Shown here piece by piece: positions 18,092 through 26,469 of a stretch of 64,000 bases of DNA. The translations under genes and the position numbers were made by a program. The stretch comes from Sphingobium sp. SYK-6 (lineage in GTDB: Bacteria > Pseudomonadota > Alphaproteobacteria > Sphingomonadales > Sphingomonadaceae): the NCBI RefSeq assembly GCF_000283515.1, contig NC_015976.1, positions 1,240,001 to 1,304,000 of the forward strand, given 5' to 3'. The notes below the pieces were generated by a model. The model searched no databases and had not been told where the DNA came from. It saw only the letters and a list, made by a program, of their open reading frames with translations. Position 1 is the stretch's first letter, and each line of letters begins with the position of its first letter.

Positions 18092-18667
18092 TCAACGGCC
18101 CGGCGCGCTCTCCCAGTCTTCCCGCAGCAGCGAGAACAGCATCGTGTCGCGCACATGGCCGGTCCATGTGATGCGTTCTGCCCGCAGCACGCCTTCCGGC
18201 TGCGCGCCGATCTTGCGTACCGCGCCCTGGCTGCGGGTGTTGCGCGCGTCGATCCGGAACTCGATGCGCCGGATCCCGCTGGCAAAGGCATGGTCGATCA
18301 TCAGCCGCTTCATCGTGCCGTTGAGGCCGGTGCCGCGCTCCTCGGGCATGATGTAGCTGTTGCCGATCTCGAGCGTCTGCGCGCTTTCCTCGATGCGCAG
18401 ATAGGCCGTCATGCCGACGAGGCTCTCCTCCCGGAACACCGCGAAGGGCAGGCGGCTGCGATTGGCCATCAGCGCGTCAAAGCTCGTATCGAACGCGGCG
18501 GGGGCATAATTGGTCGGGTAGATCTGCCAGATCTCGCTGTCGGCGGCGCAGGCGGCGCGCAGCGCATCGCGATGGGCCGGTGTCAGCGGCGTGAGCGTGA
18601 CCGCGCCGGCATGGAGCGGCACCAGCAGCCGGTCGCGCAGGGGGAGAGGGTTCGTCGTCATCATCAT
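18092..18667 (-). CDS. GNAT N-acetyltransferase, RimJ/RimL type
   Basis: A 191-residue acetyl-CoA-dependent acetyltransferase. GNAT motifs seen are VTLTPLTPAHRDAL at the first strand, LEIGNSYIMPEERGTGLNG (motif A with the acetyl-CoA pyrophosphate loop) and RIEFRIDARNTRSQGAVRKIGAQPEGVLR (motif B). Three consecutive ATG codons (18667, 18664, 18661) could serve as start; the first is used here, 7 nt after the stop of the acyltransferase gene. The close spacing on the minus strand suggests an operon. The acceptor substrate is unknown. Confidence 0.85.
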   Translation of the reverse strand: MMMTTNPLPLRDRLLVPLHAGAVTLTPLTPAHRDALRAACAADSEIWQIYPTNYAPAAFDTSFDALMANRSRLPFAVFREESLVGMTAYLRIEESAQTLEIGNSYIMPEERGTGLNGTMKRLMIDHAFASGIRRIEFRIDARNTRSQGAVRKIGAQPEGVLRAERITWTGHVRDTMLFSLLREDWESAPGR

Positions 18668-18674
18668 CGCCCGT

Positions 18675-19658
18675 TCAGGCCAGGGCAGGGCGCGGGGGCG
18701 CGCGGAACAGGGGCAGAGGCGCGAAGCCGGCCAGACCAGCCAGCCCGAGCCGGCGCGCCACCAGATCGGCGAGCAATGGCAGGCCGATGGCAGCGGCAAG
18801 GCTGATCGTCACGGCGATAGGCACCGGCAGGCCGGGCGCGGCATGGCCGAGCAGGATGCGCGTGCCAGCGCCCGCGATCACATGAAGCAGATAGATCGGG
18901 AGGCTGTGCCGCCCGAGCATTGCCAGCAGAGCCCCCGCGCTGGCCGAGCGCGCGGCGAGGCTGCCGCCGACATAGGCCGCATAGCATCCCGCCAGCATCA
19001 GCGGAAAAGCGCTGGCATAGCCGAGTTGCCGTCCGTTTATCGTCGCGGTCCACGCGCCAAGGCCGATGGCGAGCAGGCAGAGCGCGCCCGCGATCAGGTT
19101 CGCCGGCGGGTGCTGGCCGCTCTGTCGCAGCCAGGCGCCGATGAAGATGAAGGGGAAATAAGAGAGGAAATAGCCGCCGAAGCCAGTGCCGTGGAGGCCG
19201 AGGCACAAGGCCGTCGCGCCCAGCAGCAGGGCCGGCGTCCGCAGCAGGCCGATGAGCGCAGTGCCCGCCATCAGCGCGAGCAGGAACCAGAAATGCTGGA
19301 TGGGCTCGACCGGGATCCGCATCAGCGCCTGCCAGTCCATGGCGCTGTTCACTTGCCCGGCAAAAGCGGCGGAAAGCAGCCAGCTCACCACCGACCAGAG
19401 CAGATAGGCATGATAGAGCGAGACCTGCCGCCGCAACTGGAAGCGCCATCCGTCCGCGCGCGGGAAGGAGAGATAGCCCGCGATCAGGAAGAAGCTCTGC
19501 ACATGGAAGCCATAAGCCAGCGTGTCGGCGAAGCGCAGCGGGACGGTCTCGGTCAGCAACCCCGCCGAGGAATAGCCGCGCGTGACATGGAACAGCACCA
19601 CCGCGAGAATGGCGATCCCTTTCGTGCAGTCGAGCGCGATATCCCGCTTCTGGTCCAT
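18675..19658 (-). CDS. Acyltransferase family 3 integral membrane protein
   Basis: A 327-residue membrane protein with about ten hydrophobic segments. The N-terminal DCTKGIAILAVVLFHVTRGY (start 19658) contains the conserved His after the first helix typical of acyltransferase-3 proteins, which modify sugars or lipids at the cytoplasmic membrane. Later landmarks are FFLIAGYLSF, HFWFLLALMAG and LGRHSLPIYLLHVIAG, the last matching the family's C-terminal GxxSlxiYLlH pattern. A longer upstream reading frame adds no membrane or signal features. It is probably co-transcribed with the GNAT gene. The substrate is unknown. Confidence 0.87.
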   Translation of the reverse strand: MDQKRDIALDCTKGIAILAVVLFHVTRGYSSAGLLTETVPLRFADTLAYGFHVQSFFLIAGYLSFPRADGWRFQLRRQVSLYHAYLLWSVVSWLLSAAFAGQVNSAMDWQALMRIPVEPIQHFWFLLALMAGTALIGLLRTPALLLGATALCLGLHGTGFGGYFLSYFPFIFIGAWLRQSGQHPPANLIAGALCLLAIGLGAWTATINGRQLGYASAFPLMLAGCYAAYVGGSLAARSASAGALLAMLGRHSLPIYLLHVIAGAGTRILLGHAAPGLPVPIAVTISLAAAIGLPLLADLVARRLGLAGLAGFAPLPLFRAPPRPALA

Positions 19659-19896
19659 GGCGAGCCCTGTTCCCCGTGTTTTCCGGGGCTTGGACGAGGG
19701 GGCAGCGGCTTGGCAAGCCCCTTTCCCGGATTGGCCGAAAAGCCGCATCGCGCCGCGCTGGTCATCCCCCGTACAGAAACGTCGCAAGATGTCGCGTACG
19801 CTTCCCAAAGTGTCGCTGGCCCTTGCGGCGCGGGGTCCCGCGCCTGATCTCGCTGGTCCCGGATCGGAAAGCTGATCCCGGCACAGGAGAAAGGCC

Positions 19897-20283
19897 ATGA
19901 AGTTCGCTCAGTTTCTCGCGCCGCTTGCCGCGCTGGCACTGACGGCATCCCCGGCGTTCGCCACCACCAGCCCCGCGCCCGCGCGCAGCGCGTCCATCCC
20001 GTTCGCCAACATCAATGGCGTGCGCAACTGGGTCGCCGAGGGCAACCAGACGATCTATTTCCAGGACAATGGGCGCCGCTGGTATCGCGCCGTCCTGTTC
20101 GCGCCTTCGACCGACCTGCCGTTCGCGACGCGGATCGGCATCGACTCCCGTCCGCTCGGCACGCTCGACAAGTGGGGCGCGGTCATCGTTCATGGACAGC
20201 GCTATCCGTTCCAGTCCTTCGAGCAGGTCGACGGGCCGCCCGCGAAGGCGTCCGGCAAGAAGGCGTCGGACGGGAAGGAATAG
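19897..20283 (+). CDS. Small secreted protein, DUF6491-like (paralog of 17660-18049)
   Basis: A 128-residue protein with signal peptide MKFAQFLAPLAALALTASPAFA. The mature core has SIPFANINGVRNWVAEGNQT, then YFQDNGRRWYRAVLFAPSTDLPF and ATRIGIDSRPLGTLDKW. It lines up with the product at 17660 over about 75 residues. The C-terminus is a lysine-rich tail (KASGKKASDGKE). ATG is preceded by AGGAG at good distance (cacaggagaaaggcc). The two paralogs flank the oppositely oriented GNAT and acyltransferase genes. The molecular role is not known. Confidence 0.72.
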   Translation: MKFAQFLAPLAALALTASPAFATTSPAPARSASIPFANINGVRNWVAEGNQTIYFQDNGRRWYRAVLFAPSTDLPFATRIGIDSRPLGTLDKWGAVIVHGQRYPFQSFEQVDGPPAKASGKKASDGKE

Positions 20284-20560
20284 GCCCGGTGGAGGGGGCG
20301 GGCGGCGCGACGATGCCCGTCCGACATGGGCGGGGGCGTGAAGGATGACAAAGGCGACCGCACGACCGTGTCATCCGTCCTTTCTTCCCGCCCTCATTCC
20401 CGCGCTGCAAGCGAACCCGAACCGGGAAGACTTTGCCATCCGCCTTGGTTCTGCGTCGCGAGGGCGACTGGATTCCGGCGTGCGCCGGAATGACGAGGAA
20501 TGGGGCAGGGTGCGCGCCTCCCGATAATTCAGCCATGGCGCTGGCTCGGCCGCGTGGATG
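20284..20560. other. Gene-free stretch upstream of truB, first part
   Basis: No credible reading frame is present. The stretch holds GC-rich low-complexity sequence just after the small secreted gene, then the palindrome at 20472-20491. The repeat element at 20561-20709 follows directly. From 20710 to the truB start nothing but an early AGGAGG (20802-20807) was seen. Confidence 0.6.
20472..20491. repeat. Short intergenic palindrome (REP-like)
   Basis: ATTCCGGCG-TG-CGCCGGAAT is a perfect 9-bp-arm palindrome, followed by GACGAGG. This looks like a dispersed repeat unit rather than a terminator, since it is not placed directly after a gene end. Confidence 0.6.
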
Positions 20561-20709
20561 AATTCCGAGGCGTTGGCGGCGCGCCCTGTCTCGTCATTCA
20601 CGATGTCATCCCGGACTTGCTCCGGGATCCCGCTTCTTCCGGTTTCTCAAGCCGTCCGAACTCGGCGAGGCTCATGGTAGCGGGGATCCCGGATCGAGTC
20701 CGGGATGAC
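20561..20709. repeat. 149-nt inverted-repeat element, copy 1
   Basis: The element starts with AATTCCGAGGC and includes CCCTGT..CGTCATT. It then has a left arm GTCATCCCGGACTTG-CTCCGGGATCCCGCT (20605-20634) and a right arm ending in GAGTCCGGGATGAC (20679-20709) that is nearly its reverse complement. A second copy lies at 31795-31941 with the same leader and both arms. No coding capacity was seen. It resembles a non-autonomous palindromic (MITE- or REP-pair-like) element. Confidence 0.75.
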
Positions 20710-20830
20710 AAAGGAAAGGACCGAAAAGCACGCTTCTGGTTCCCTCAAAGTTCGGGCATTTGCCCCGGCCGCCTCGCAACGCGACCGATATCGGCACTGA
20801 CAGGAGGGGCAGGGCGGGCTATGGGGCCCC

Positions 20831-21778
20831 ATGATCGCTCCTGCTTCCGACCCCGCGCCGCTCCATGGCTGGCTCATCCTGGACAAGCCCGTCGGCATGG
20901 GGTCCACCCAGGCAGTGAGCGCGGTCAAGCGGATGCTGCGCGAGGCGGGGCTGCCGCGGGGGAAGATCGGCCATGGCGGAACGCTCGATCCGCTGGCGGA
21001 AGGTGTGCTGCCCGTGGCCATCGGCGAAGCGACCAAGCTCGCCGGGCGGATGCTGGACAGCGACAAGATCTATGATTTCACCGTGCGCTTCGGCGCGCAG
21101 ACCGACACGCTCGATCTGGAAGGCGCGGTGATCGAGACCAGTGCGCAGCGGCCCACGCGCGCGCAGGTCGAGGCCGTGCTGCCGCGCTTTACCGGGCCGA
21201 TCGAGCAGGCCCCGCCCGCCTACAGTGCGATCAAGATCGAGGGGCGGCGGGCCTATGATCTGGCGCGCGCCGGCGAGGAGGTGGAGATGAAGCTGCGCGC
21301 CGTGACGGTGCATGGCCTCACGCTTGCCGATGCCGTGCCGGAAGAGGCGGCCGAGGGCGCGCCGGACGGGGGGCTTGCGTCGGTCACGCTCACCGCCCAT
21401 GTATCGAAAGGCACTTATATCCGCAGCCTTGCCCGCGACATCGCGCAGGCGCTCGGCACCGTGGGTCATGTGACCATGTTGCGGCGGCGCAAGGCAGGGC
21501 CGTTCGGGCTGGATCAGGCGATTTCGCTGGACATTCTGAACGATGCTGCTAAGGCGCGCGCCATTGCGCAGCATATGCTGCCATTGACGGCAGGGCTGGA
21601 CGACATCCCGGCTCTTCCCGTCACCTCCGAGCAGGCCATGGCCCTCAGACAGGGCCGGACGCTCGCCGGGGATCCTCGCACGCAGGGGCTCATGCTGGCG
21701 ACCGAGGGCGAAACGCCCGTGGCGCTGGTGGAGGCTTTGGGGCCGGACATCCGGGTCGTGCGGGGCTTCAATCTCTAG
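20831..21778 (+). CDS. truB: tRNA pseudouridine(55) synthase TruB
   Basis: A 315-residue TruB that makes pseudouridine 55 in the T-loop of tRNAs. The catalytic aspartate lies in [23 protein letters not shown], preceded by [59 protein letters not shown] and [18 protein letters not shown] are further signature blocks. The C-terminal part is PUA-like. The nearest strong Shine-Dalgarno (AGGAGG, 20802-20807) is 23 nt upstream of the ATG, so a non-ATG start slightly upstream is possible. It lies 17 nt before rpsO. Confidence 0.95.
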   Translation: MIAPASDPAPLHGWLILDKPVGMGSTQAVSAVKRMLREAGLPRGKIGHGGTLDPLAEGVLPVAIGEATKLAGRMLDSDKIYDFTVRFGAQTDTLDLEGAVIETSAQRPTRAQVEAVLPRFTGPIEQAPPAYSAIKIEGRRAYDLARAGEEVEMKLRAVTVHGLTLADAVPEEAAEGAPDGGLASVTLTAHVSKGTYIRSLARDIAQALGTVGHVTMLRRRKAGPFGLDQAISLDILNDAAKARAIAQHMLPLTAGLDDIPALPVTSEQAMALRQGRTLAGDPRTQGLMLATEGETPVALVEALGPDIRVVRGFNL

Positions 21779-21795
21779 AACGAAAGGAATGGACG

Positions 21796-22065
21796 ATGTC
21801 GATTACGGCCGAGCGCAAGGAAGCGCTGATCAAGGACAACGCCCAGCATGAGGGCGACACCGGTTCGCCGGAGGTTCAGGTTGCGATCCTCACGGAGCGC
21901 ATTTCCAACCTCACCGAGCACTTCAAGGCTCACCACAAGGACAATCACAGCCGTCGGGGCCTGCTGATGCTGGTCAACAAGCGCCGCTCGCTCCTCGACT
22001 ATCTGAAGAAGAAGGACGGGGGGCGTTATACGGCCCTCATCGCGAAGCTCGGTCTTCGCAAGTAA
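21796..22065 (+). CDS. rpsO: 30S ribosomal protein S15
   Basis: An 89-residue S15, the usual length, binding 16S rRNA. The sequence runs [29 protein letters not shown], then [22 protein letters not shown] and [19 protein letters not shown] lies just before the ATG. A hairpin terminator follows, and pnp is next, the standard rpsO-pnp arrangement. Confidence 0.97.
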   Translation: MSITAERKEALIKDNAQHEGDTGSPEVQVAILTERISNLTEHFKAHHKDNHSRRGLLMLVNKRRSLLDYLKKKDGGRYTALIAKLGLRK

Positions 22066-22074
22066 TCAAGAGCG

Positions 22075-22097
22075 CGGCCCGCTTCGGCGGGCCGTTT
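22075..22097 (+). terminator. Intrinsic terminator/attenuator after rpsO
   Basis: An 8-bp stem CGGCCCGC / GCGGGCCG with a TTCG tetraloop, followed by TTT. It lies 9 nt after the rpsO stop and probably partly uncouples pnp from rpsO. Confidence 0.75.
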
Positions 22098-22111
22098 GCA
22101 TATGGCGCCAT

Positions 22112-22195
22112 CCCCGCGAGAGCGGGGGGCTGCGGCAAGCGACGGGCGCAAGAGCGCATCGGATGCCGCAACGATGCTCCCGCCTTCGCGGGAGC
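22112..22195. repeat. Compound palindromic repeat in the rpsO-pnp gap
   Basis: Three nested or adjacent inverted repeats occupy the leader of pnp: CCCCGC/GCGGGG (22112-22127), TGCGGCA (22131-22137) with TGCCGCA (22164-22170), and GCTCCCGC-cttc-GCGGGAGC (22176-22195). The last is of the short dispersed palindrome kind. In mRNA the region could fold into a cruciform structure in front of pnp, where RNA structure is known in other bacteria to support autoregulation by RNase III and PNPase. Confidence 0.55.
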
Positions 22196-22321
22196 GACAA
22201 GGAGAGGGCGGCAATCCGGCCAACCTCCCGGGGACGAACGAACGTCCCGAACCGCAGGGGCCGGACAGCCCCGAAAGCAAGCCCCGCCGCGCAATAGGGC
22301 CGGCGGACGGAAGGAAACCCA

Positions 22322-24664
22322 ATGTTCAATGTAAAGACTGTCGAAATCGAGTGGGGCGGAAAAACCCTCAAGCTCGAAACGGGGCGCGTTGCCCGTCAGG
22401 CCGATGGCGCGGTGCTCGCGACCTATGGCGAAACTGTCGTGCTGTGCGCTGTCACGGCCGCCAAATCCGTGAAGGACGGGCAGGACTTCTTCCCGCTCAC
22501 CGTCCATTATCAGGAGAAATTCTCGGCTGCCGGGCGCATCCCGGGCGGCTTCTTCAAGCGCGAGCGCGGCGCGACCGAGAAGGAGACGCTCGTCTCCCGT
22601 CTCATCGACCGCCCCGTGCGCCCGCTGTTCCCGGAAGGTTTCTATAACGAAATCAACGTGATCGCGCAGGTCCTCTCGTTCGACGGCGAGACCGAGCCCG
22701 ACATTCTGGCGATGATCGCCGCGTCGGCCGCGCTCACCATCTCGGGCGTGCCGTTCATGGGCCCGATCGGCGCGGTCCGCGTCGGCTACAAGGATGGCGA
22801 ATATCAGCTCAATCCCAGCCTCGATGAGGTGAAGAGCGGCGAGCTGGACCTCGTCGTCGCCGCGACCGACGCTGCGGTGATGATGGTCGAGTCCGAGGCC
22901 AAGGAGCTTTCCGAAGAGGTCATGCTCGGCGCCGTCATGTTCGCGCATGAAGAGAGCCGCAAGGTCATCGGCGCGATCATCCAGCTTGCCGAGAAGGCCG
23001 CCAAGGAGCCTTGGGAACTGAACCTGGGCGACGGCAATGCCGAGCTCAAGGCGAAGCTCAAGGATCTGATCGGCGCGGACATCGCGGCAGCCTACAAGCT
23101 GACCAACAAGTCCGAGCGCTCCAACGCCCTCAATTCCGCGCGGGACAAGGCCAAGGAATATTTCGCGGCCCAGGGTCTCGACGCCCAGAGCGTGATGGCC
23201 GGCATCAAGCTGGTCAAGAAGATCGAGGCGGACATCGTGCGCACCGCCATCCTCAAGGAAGGCCAGCGCATCGACGGTCGGACCACGACGCAGATCCGCC
23301 CGATCGAGGCGATGGTGGGCTTCCTGCCGCGCACGCACGGCTCGGCGCTGTTCACGCGCGGTGAGACGCAGGCCATCTGCACCACCACGCTGGGCACCAA
23401 GGATGCCGAGCAGATGATCGACGGCCTGACCGGGCTCTCCTACGAGAGCTTCATGCTGCACTACAACTTCCCGCCTTATTCGGTCGGCGAAGTGGGCCGC
23501 TTCGGCGCGCCGGGTCGCCGCGAGGTCGGTCACGGCAAGCTCGCCTGGCGCGCGCTGCACCCGGTGCTGCCCGCCAAGGAGGACTTCCCCTACACGATCC
23601 GCGTGCTCTCGGACATCACCGAGTCCAACGGTTCCTCCTCGATGGCGACCGTCTGCGGCGGCTCGCTCTCGATGATGGACGCCGGCGTGCCCCTGAAGCG
23701 CCCGGTCTCCGGCATCGCCATGGGCCTGATCCTAGAAGGTGAGGACTTCACCGTCCTTAGCGACATCCTGGGCGACGAGGATCATCTCGGCGACATGGAC
23801 TTCAAGGTCGCCGGCACCTCCGAAGGCATCACCACGATGCAGATGGACATCAAGGTCGCCGGCATCACCAAGGAGATCTTCGAGGCGGCGCTGCACCAGG
23901 CCAAGGACGGCCGTGCGCACATCCTGGGCGAGATGAACAAGGCGCTGGACAGCACCCGTTCGGAACTCTCGGCCCATGCCCCGCGCATCGAGACGATCCA
24001 GATCGACAAGTCCAAGATCCGCGACGTCATCGGCACGGGCGGCAAGGTCATTCGCGAGATCGTCGCGGAGACCGGCGCCAAGGTCGACATCGACGACGAG
24101 GGCGTCATCAAGATCAGCTCGTCCGATATCGCGCAGATCGAGGCGGCCAAGGCCTGGATCCTCGGCATCGTCGAGGAAGCGGAAGTCGGCAAGATCTACA
24201 ACGGCAAGGTCGTCAACCTGGTCGACTTCGGCGCGTTCGTGAACTTCATGGGCGGCAAGGACGGTCTCGTCCATGTCTCCGAGATCCGCAACGAGCGGGT
24301 CGAGAAGGTGGCGGACGTCCTGAAGGAAGGCCAGGAAGTCAAGGTCAAGGTCCTCGAGATCGATCCGCGCGGCAAGGTTCGCCTGTCCATGCGCGTCGTC
24401 GACCAGGAGACGGGCGAGGAGCTGGAGGACACCCGTCCTGCCCGCGAACCGCGCGGTGACCGGGGCGACCGTGGTCCGCGTCGCGAAGGCGGCGACCGGG
24501 GTGATCGCGGCGGCCGTGGCGGCGACCGTGATCGCGGCCCGCGCCGTGACCGTGGCGACCGGGGCGGAGAGCGCGGCGAGCGCGGTCCGCGCCGCGAGCG
24601 CAACGACGATGACGGCCCGGCGCCCGAGTTCGCTCCCGCGTTCCTCAAGCGCGACGACGACTGA
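22322..24664 (+). CDS. pnp: Polyribonucleotide nucleotidyltransferase (PNPase)
   Basis: PNPase of 780 residues, the phosphorolytic 3'-5' exoribonuclease of the degradosome. First RNase PH domain ([41 protein letters not shown]), helical linker, second PH domain ([42 protein letters not shown]), KH domain ([20 protein letters not shown]) and S1 domain ([21 protein letters not shown]) are all present. After S1 there is a long Arg/Gly/Asp-rich tail (about residues 705-780) with repeated GDRGDRG-type units. An ATG with GGAAGGA upstream is used. A terminator follows the stop. Confidence 0.97.
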   Translation: MFNVKTVEIEWGGKTLKLETGRVARQADGAVLATYGETVVLCAVTAAKSVKDGQDFFPLTVHYQEKFSAAGRIPGGFFKRERGATEKETLVSRLIDRPVRPLFPEGFYNEINVIAQVLSFDGETEPDILAMIAASAALTISGVPFMGPIGAVRVGYKDGEYQLNPSLDEVKSGELDLVVAATDAAVMMVESEAKELSEEVMLGAVMFAHEESRKVIGAIIQLAEKAAKEPWELNLGDGNAELKAKLKDLIGADIAAAYKLTNKSERSNALNSARDKAKEYFAAQGLDAQSVMAGIKLVKKIEADIVRTAILKEGQRIDGRTTTQIRPIEAMVGFLPRTHGSALFTRGETQAICTTTLGTKDAEQMIDGLTGLSYESFMLHYNFPPYSVGEVGRFGAPGRREVGHGKLAWRALHPVLPAKEDFPYTIRVLSDITESNGSSSMATVCGGSLSMMDAGVPLKRPVSGIAMGLILEGEDFTVLSDILGDEDHLGDMDFKVAGTSEGITTMQMDIKVAGITKEIFEAALHQAKDGRAHILGEMNKALDSTRSELSAHAPRIETIQIDKSKIRDVIGTGGKVIREIVAETGAKVDIDDEGVIKISSSDIAQIEAAKAWILGIVEEAEVGKIYNGKVVNLVDFGAFVNFMGGKDGLVHVSEIRNERVEKVADVLKEGQEVKVKVLEIDPRGKVRLSMRVVDQETGEELEDTRPAREPRGDRGDRGPRREGGDRGDRGGRGGDRDRGPRRDRGDRGGERGERGPRRERNDDDGPAPEFAPAFLKRDDD

Positions 24665-24690
24665 GCCCTTCGCTCATCGACAGAACAGGG

Positions 24691-24724
24691 AAGCCCCGCA
24701 GCGATGCGGGGCTTTTCCTTTTTC
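24691..24724 (+). terminator. Intrinsic terminator after pnp
   Basis: A 9-bp stem AAGCCCCGC / GCGGGGCTT with loop AGCGAT is followed by a T-rich run (TTCCTTTTT). It lies 27 nt after the pnp stop. Confidence 0.88.
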
Positions 24725-25030
24725 GGCGCTCACGCGATGGATGATGCGGCCGGGCAGGGGGGATCGCGCCACGTCTCCCGAATGATTCATTCCGGCACAG
24801 ACTGTCTTGAAAAGAACCGGCGCGCGCCGCCGGTTTCCGCGCCCTTTTCGATTGACTTGCCATCCTCCGTGCAGGCAAAAGAAGATCGTCCGGGTAAAAC
24901 AAAATTGCTTGAGAAAGCCGCAAAGGCTTCGAAGCTTATACGGGGTCGCATATATGTCGGGCATTTGCGGGACATGACGGTCGGGTCAGGTGATTATATT
25001 GGCGTGCCTGCGAGCAGTGGGTAGCGCGCG
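24725..25030. other. Gene-free leader before the first winged-helix regulator
   Basis: No convincing gene. Composition becomes AT-richer from about 24845. The segment holds the 20-bp near-palindrome at 24955-24974, so it is probably the promoter and control region of the gene at 25031. A clear -35/-10 pair could not be assigned. Confidence 0.55.
24955..24974. promoter_or_regulatory. Operator-like near-palindrome, copy 1
   Basis: TGTCGGGCATTTGCGGGACA, with TGTC/GACA ends and a GCATTTGC centre, sits 56 nt before the winged-helix gene. Almost the same 20-mer recurs at 25645-25664 before the paralogous gene, and both are followed by TGA. This is a candidate binding site of these regulators themselves. 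Confidence 0.5.
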
Positions 25031-25486
25031 ATGACGCGTGACCTTCTTCTTGGCCAATATGATCTTTCATCCGGGAAATCGAAATTGACTTTCGCAGCGA
25101 ATGAACGCGTTCGCGCGCTCGGCGACGAGCTTGCTCGCGAATGCACGGCGCCTGCCGCCATCGCGCTGGCGGCGAAGGCCCAGCGTCTTTACGACCTGTT
25201 GCGTCACCGTGAGCGCCATTTTCTTCGGCCGGTCATGGCGGATCGGGCCATGGCCGCCATGCTCTCGCTCTTCCTGGCGGAGCTCAAGGGCGTGACACTC
25301 ACGCCCGAGAATCTGTCCCTCATCAATCTGTTCAACGACGACGAGGAACGTGGCGTCGTCGATTCCCTCATCCTTGCGGGACTGGTCGCCCGAACCGGGG
25401 AAAACCCGGAACGGCGCACAGTCGGGCTAACGCCCCTCGGGTCCGCGCGGATGCGAAGCTTCATCAGCGACTACCCGGATATCTGA
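25031..25486 (+). CDS. Winged-helix (MarR-like) DNA-binding protein, tandem paralog 1
   Basis: A 151-residue protein. After a polar N-terminus (about 1-45) comes a winged-helix domain: helix LRHRERHFLRPVMADRAMAAMLSLFLAELKG, turn and helix LSLINLFNDDEERGVVDSLILAGLV (likely recognition region), then the wing RTGENPERRTVGLTPLGSARMRSF. Layout and the LTPLG wing signature resemble MarR-type helix-turn-helix proteins. No cysteine or ligand pocket can be assigned. The closest relative in the window is the gene at 25786. The target is unknown; autoregulation through the palindrome at 24955 is suggested. Confidence 0.72.
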   Translation: MTRDLLLGQYDLSSGKSKLTFAANERVRALGDELARECTAPAAIALAAKAQRLYDLLRHRERHFLRPVMADRAMAAMLSLFLAELKGVTLTPENLSLINLFNDDEERGVVDSLILAGLVARTGENPERRTVGLTPLGSARMRSFISDYPDI

Positions 25487-25785
25487 TGAGCTTCGCGGGT
25501 CAGCGCGCCGGGGTGAAGTCGGCCTTTCTTCGGAAATCCCACACGAAGAATGGCCCGGCTCCCGACGCGCTGGCCCACCCGTAACGGAAGGGGCATGATG
25601 CTGATGAGGTCGTCCAGGCAGAAATTCACATGTGTGAAGCCGCTTGTCCGGCATTTACGGGACATGAAAGACCGCGGGTGCCGCGCTATAGGGCTCGGGA
25701 ACGGAAAATCGGGACGCGATGCATGCGGAAGCGGGGCTTCGCGGCCGGCATCGCCATTTGTGGTTGCATCTGAGGTTTTTTTGAC
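25487..25785. other. Spacer between the two winged-helix paralogs
   Basis: About 300 nt without an acceptable gene. It contains the second copy of the operator-like palindrome (25645-25664). Reverse-strand frames are open across part of it but lack ribosome sites and family features. Confidence 0.5.
25645..25664. promoter_or_regulatory. Operator-like near-palindrome, copy 2
   Basis: TGTCCGGCATTTACGGGACA differs from copy 1 (24955) at two positions. Its outer five bases form a perfect TGTCC/GGGACA-type inverted repeat. It lies 121 nt before the GTG start of the second winged-helix gene. Confidence 0.5.
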
Positions 25786-26178
25786 GTGGCGGATTTCGGG
25801 CATCGTGGCTTACCTTCGGGAGCCGTTCAGGGCGCCGATCGCCGGGTGGATGTGACTCTCGAGGCAAAGGCGACGCGCATGCACATGCTCGGCCGCCTGC
25901 GCACCAAGCATTTCTACGCACCGGTCATGGCGGATACCGCCATGGACGTGATGCTCAGCCTTTACGTCGGTGAATTGCAGTCCGGGGCTGTGAGCGATAC
26001 GGCCCTGGCCCTCGCGAACATGCTCAGCAGGAACGAGACGGACGCGATCATCGACAAACTGGTCCAAGCGGAACTGGCCGTCACAACGGGACAAGAGCCC
26101 GAAGGACGGACAGTCGGGCTGACGCCCCTCGGGTCCGCGCGGATGCGAAGCTTCGTCAACGACTACCCGGAAGTTTGA
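25786..26178 (+). CDS. Winged-helix (MarR-like) DNA-binding protein, tandem paralog 2
   Basis: A 130-residue paralog of the protein at 25031, starting at GTG with GAGG 10 nt upstream. It lacks most of the extended N-terminus. The shared core is LRTKHFYAPVMADTAMDVMLSLYVGEL, ALANMLSRNETDAIIDKLVQAELA and the wing RTVGLTPLGSARMRSFVNDYP. The last 60 nt of the shared coding part are about 95% identical to the first gene while the remainder is far more diverged, which suggests gene conversion or strong local constraint. The role is unknown, probably regulatory. Confidence 0.7.
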   Translation: MADFGHRGLPSGAVQGADRRVDVTLEAKATRMHMLGRLRTKHFYAPVMADTAMDVMLSLYVGELQSGAVSDTALALANMLSRNETDAIIDKLVQAELAVTTGQEPEGRTVGLTPLGSARMRSFVNDYPEV

Positions 26179-26469
26179 CGATTTTCGCAGGTCGGCGCGT
26201 CGTTCGATCCCCGTGAAGCCATCCCCCCACGCTGGCCTCACATTGCGGGATCGGGCGGTGCGCCGACCGTTGCTTCGCACCTGAAGGCTGTGTTGCCGTC
26301 TCCGTCCCTCCCCCCCACAGGAGCGGCAACACAGCCTGATGGCGCGTTCAGCTTGCGTTCAAGCGCAAATCCCTGTTTCGCAGCCATGTCGGTTCCTACT
26401 TTCGAGGCGCATGGCGCACCCCGCATCAATCGCTTGGCGACCCCAATTCGCCGCGCTAAGAGGCTGCGC

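Noticed and set aside
20461-20760. Palindromic sequence considered as a CRISPR-like array
   Set aside because: No regular repeat-spacer periodicity; it is one inverted-repeat element and a separate palindrome.
24701-25024. 106-residue plus-strand frame downstream of pnp
   Set aside because: Begins inside the pnp terminator and runs through the operator-like palindrome; no ribosome site or family resemblance.
25471-25803. Minus-strand frame between the winged-helix paralogs (containing PLPLRVGQRVGSRAILRVG)
   Set aside because: Composition is fairly protein-like, but there is no ribosome site, no known family, and it overlaps the end of the first paralog and the operator-like palindrome.
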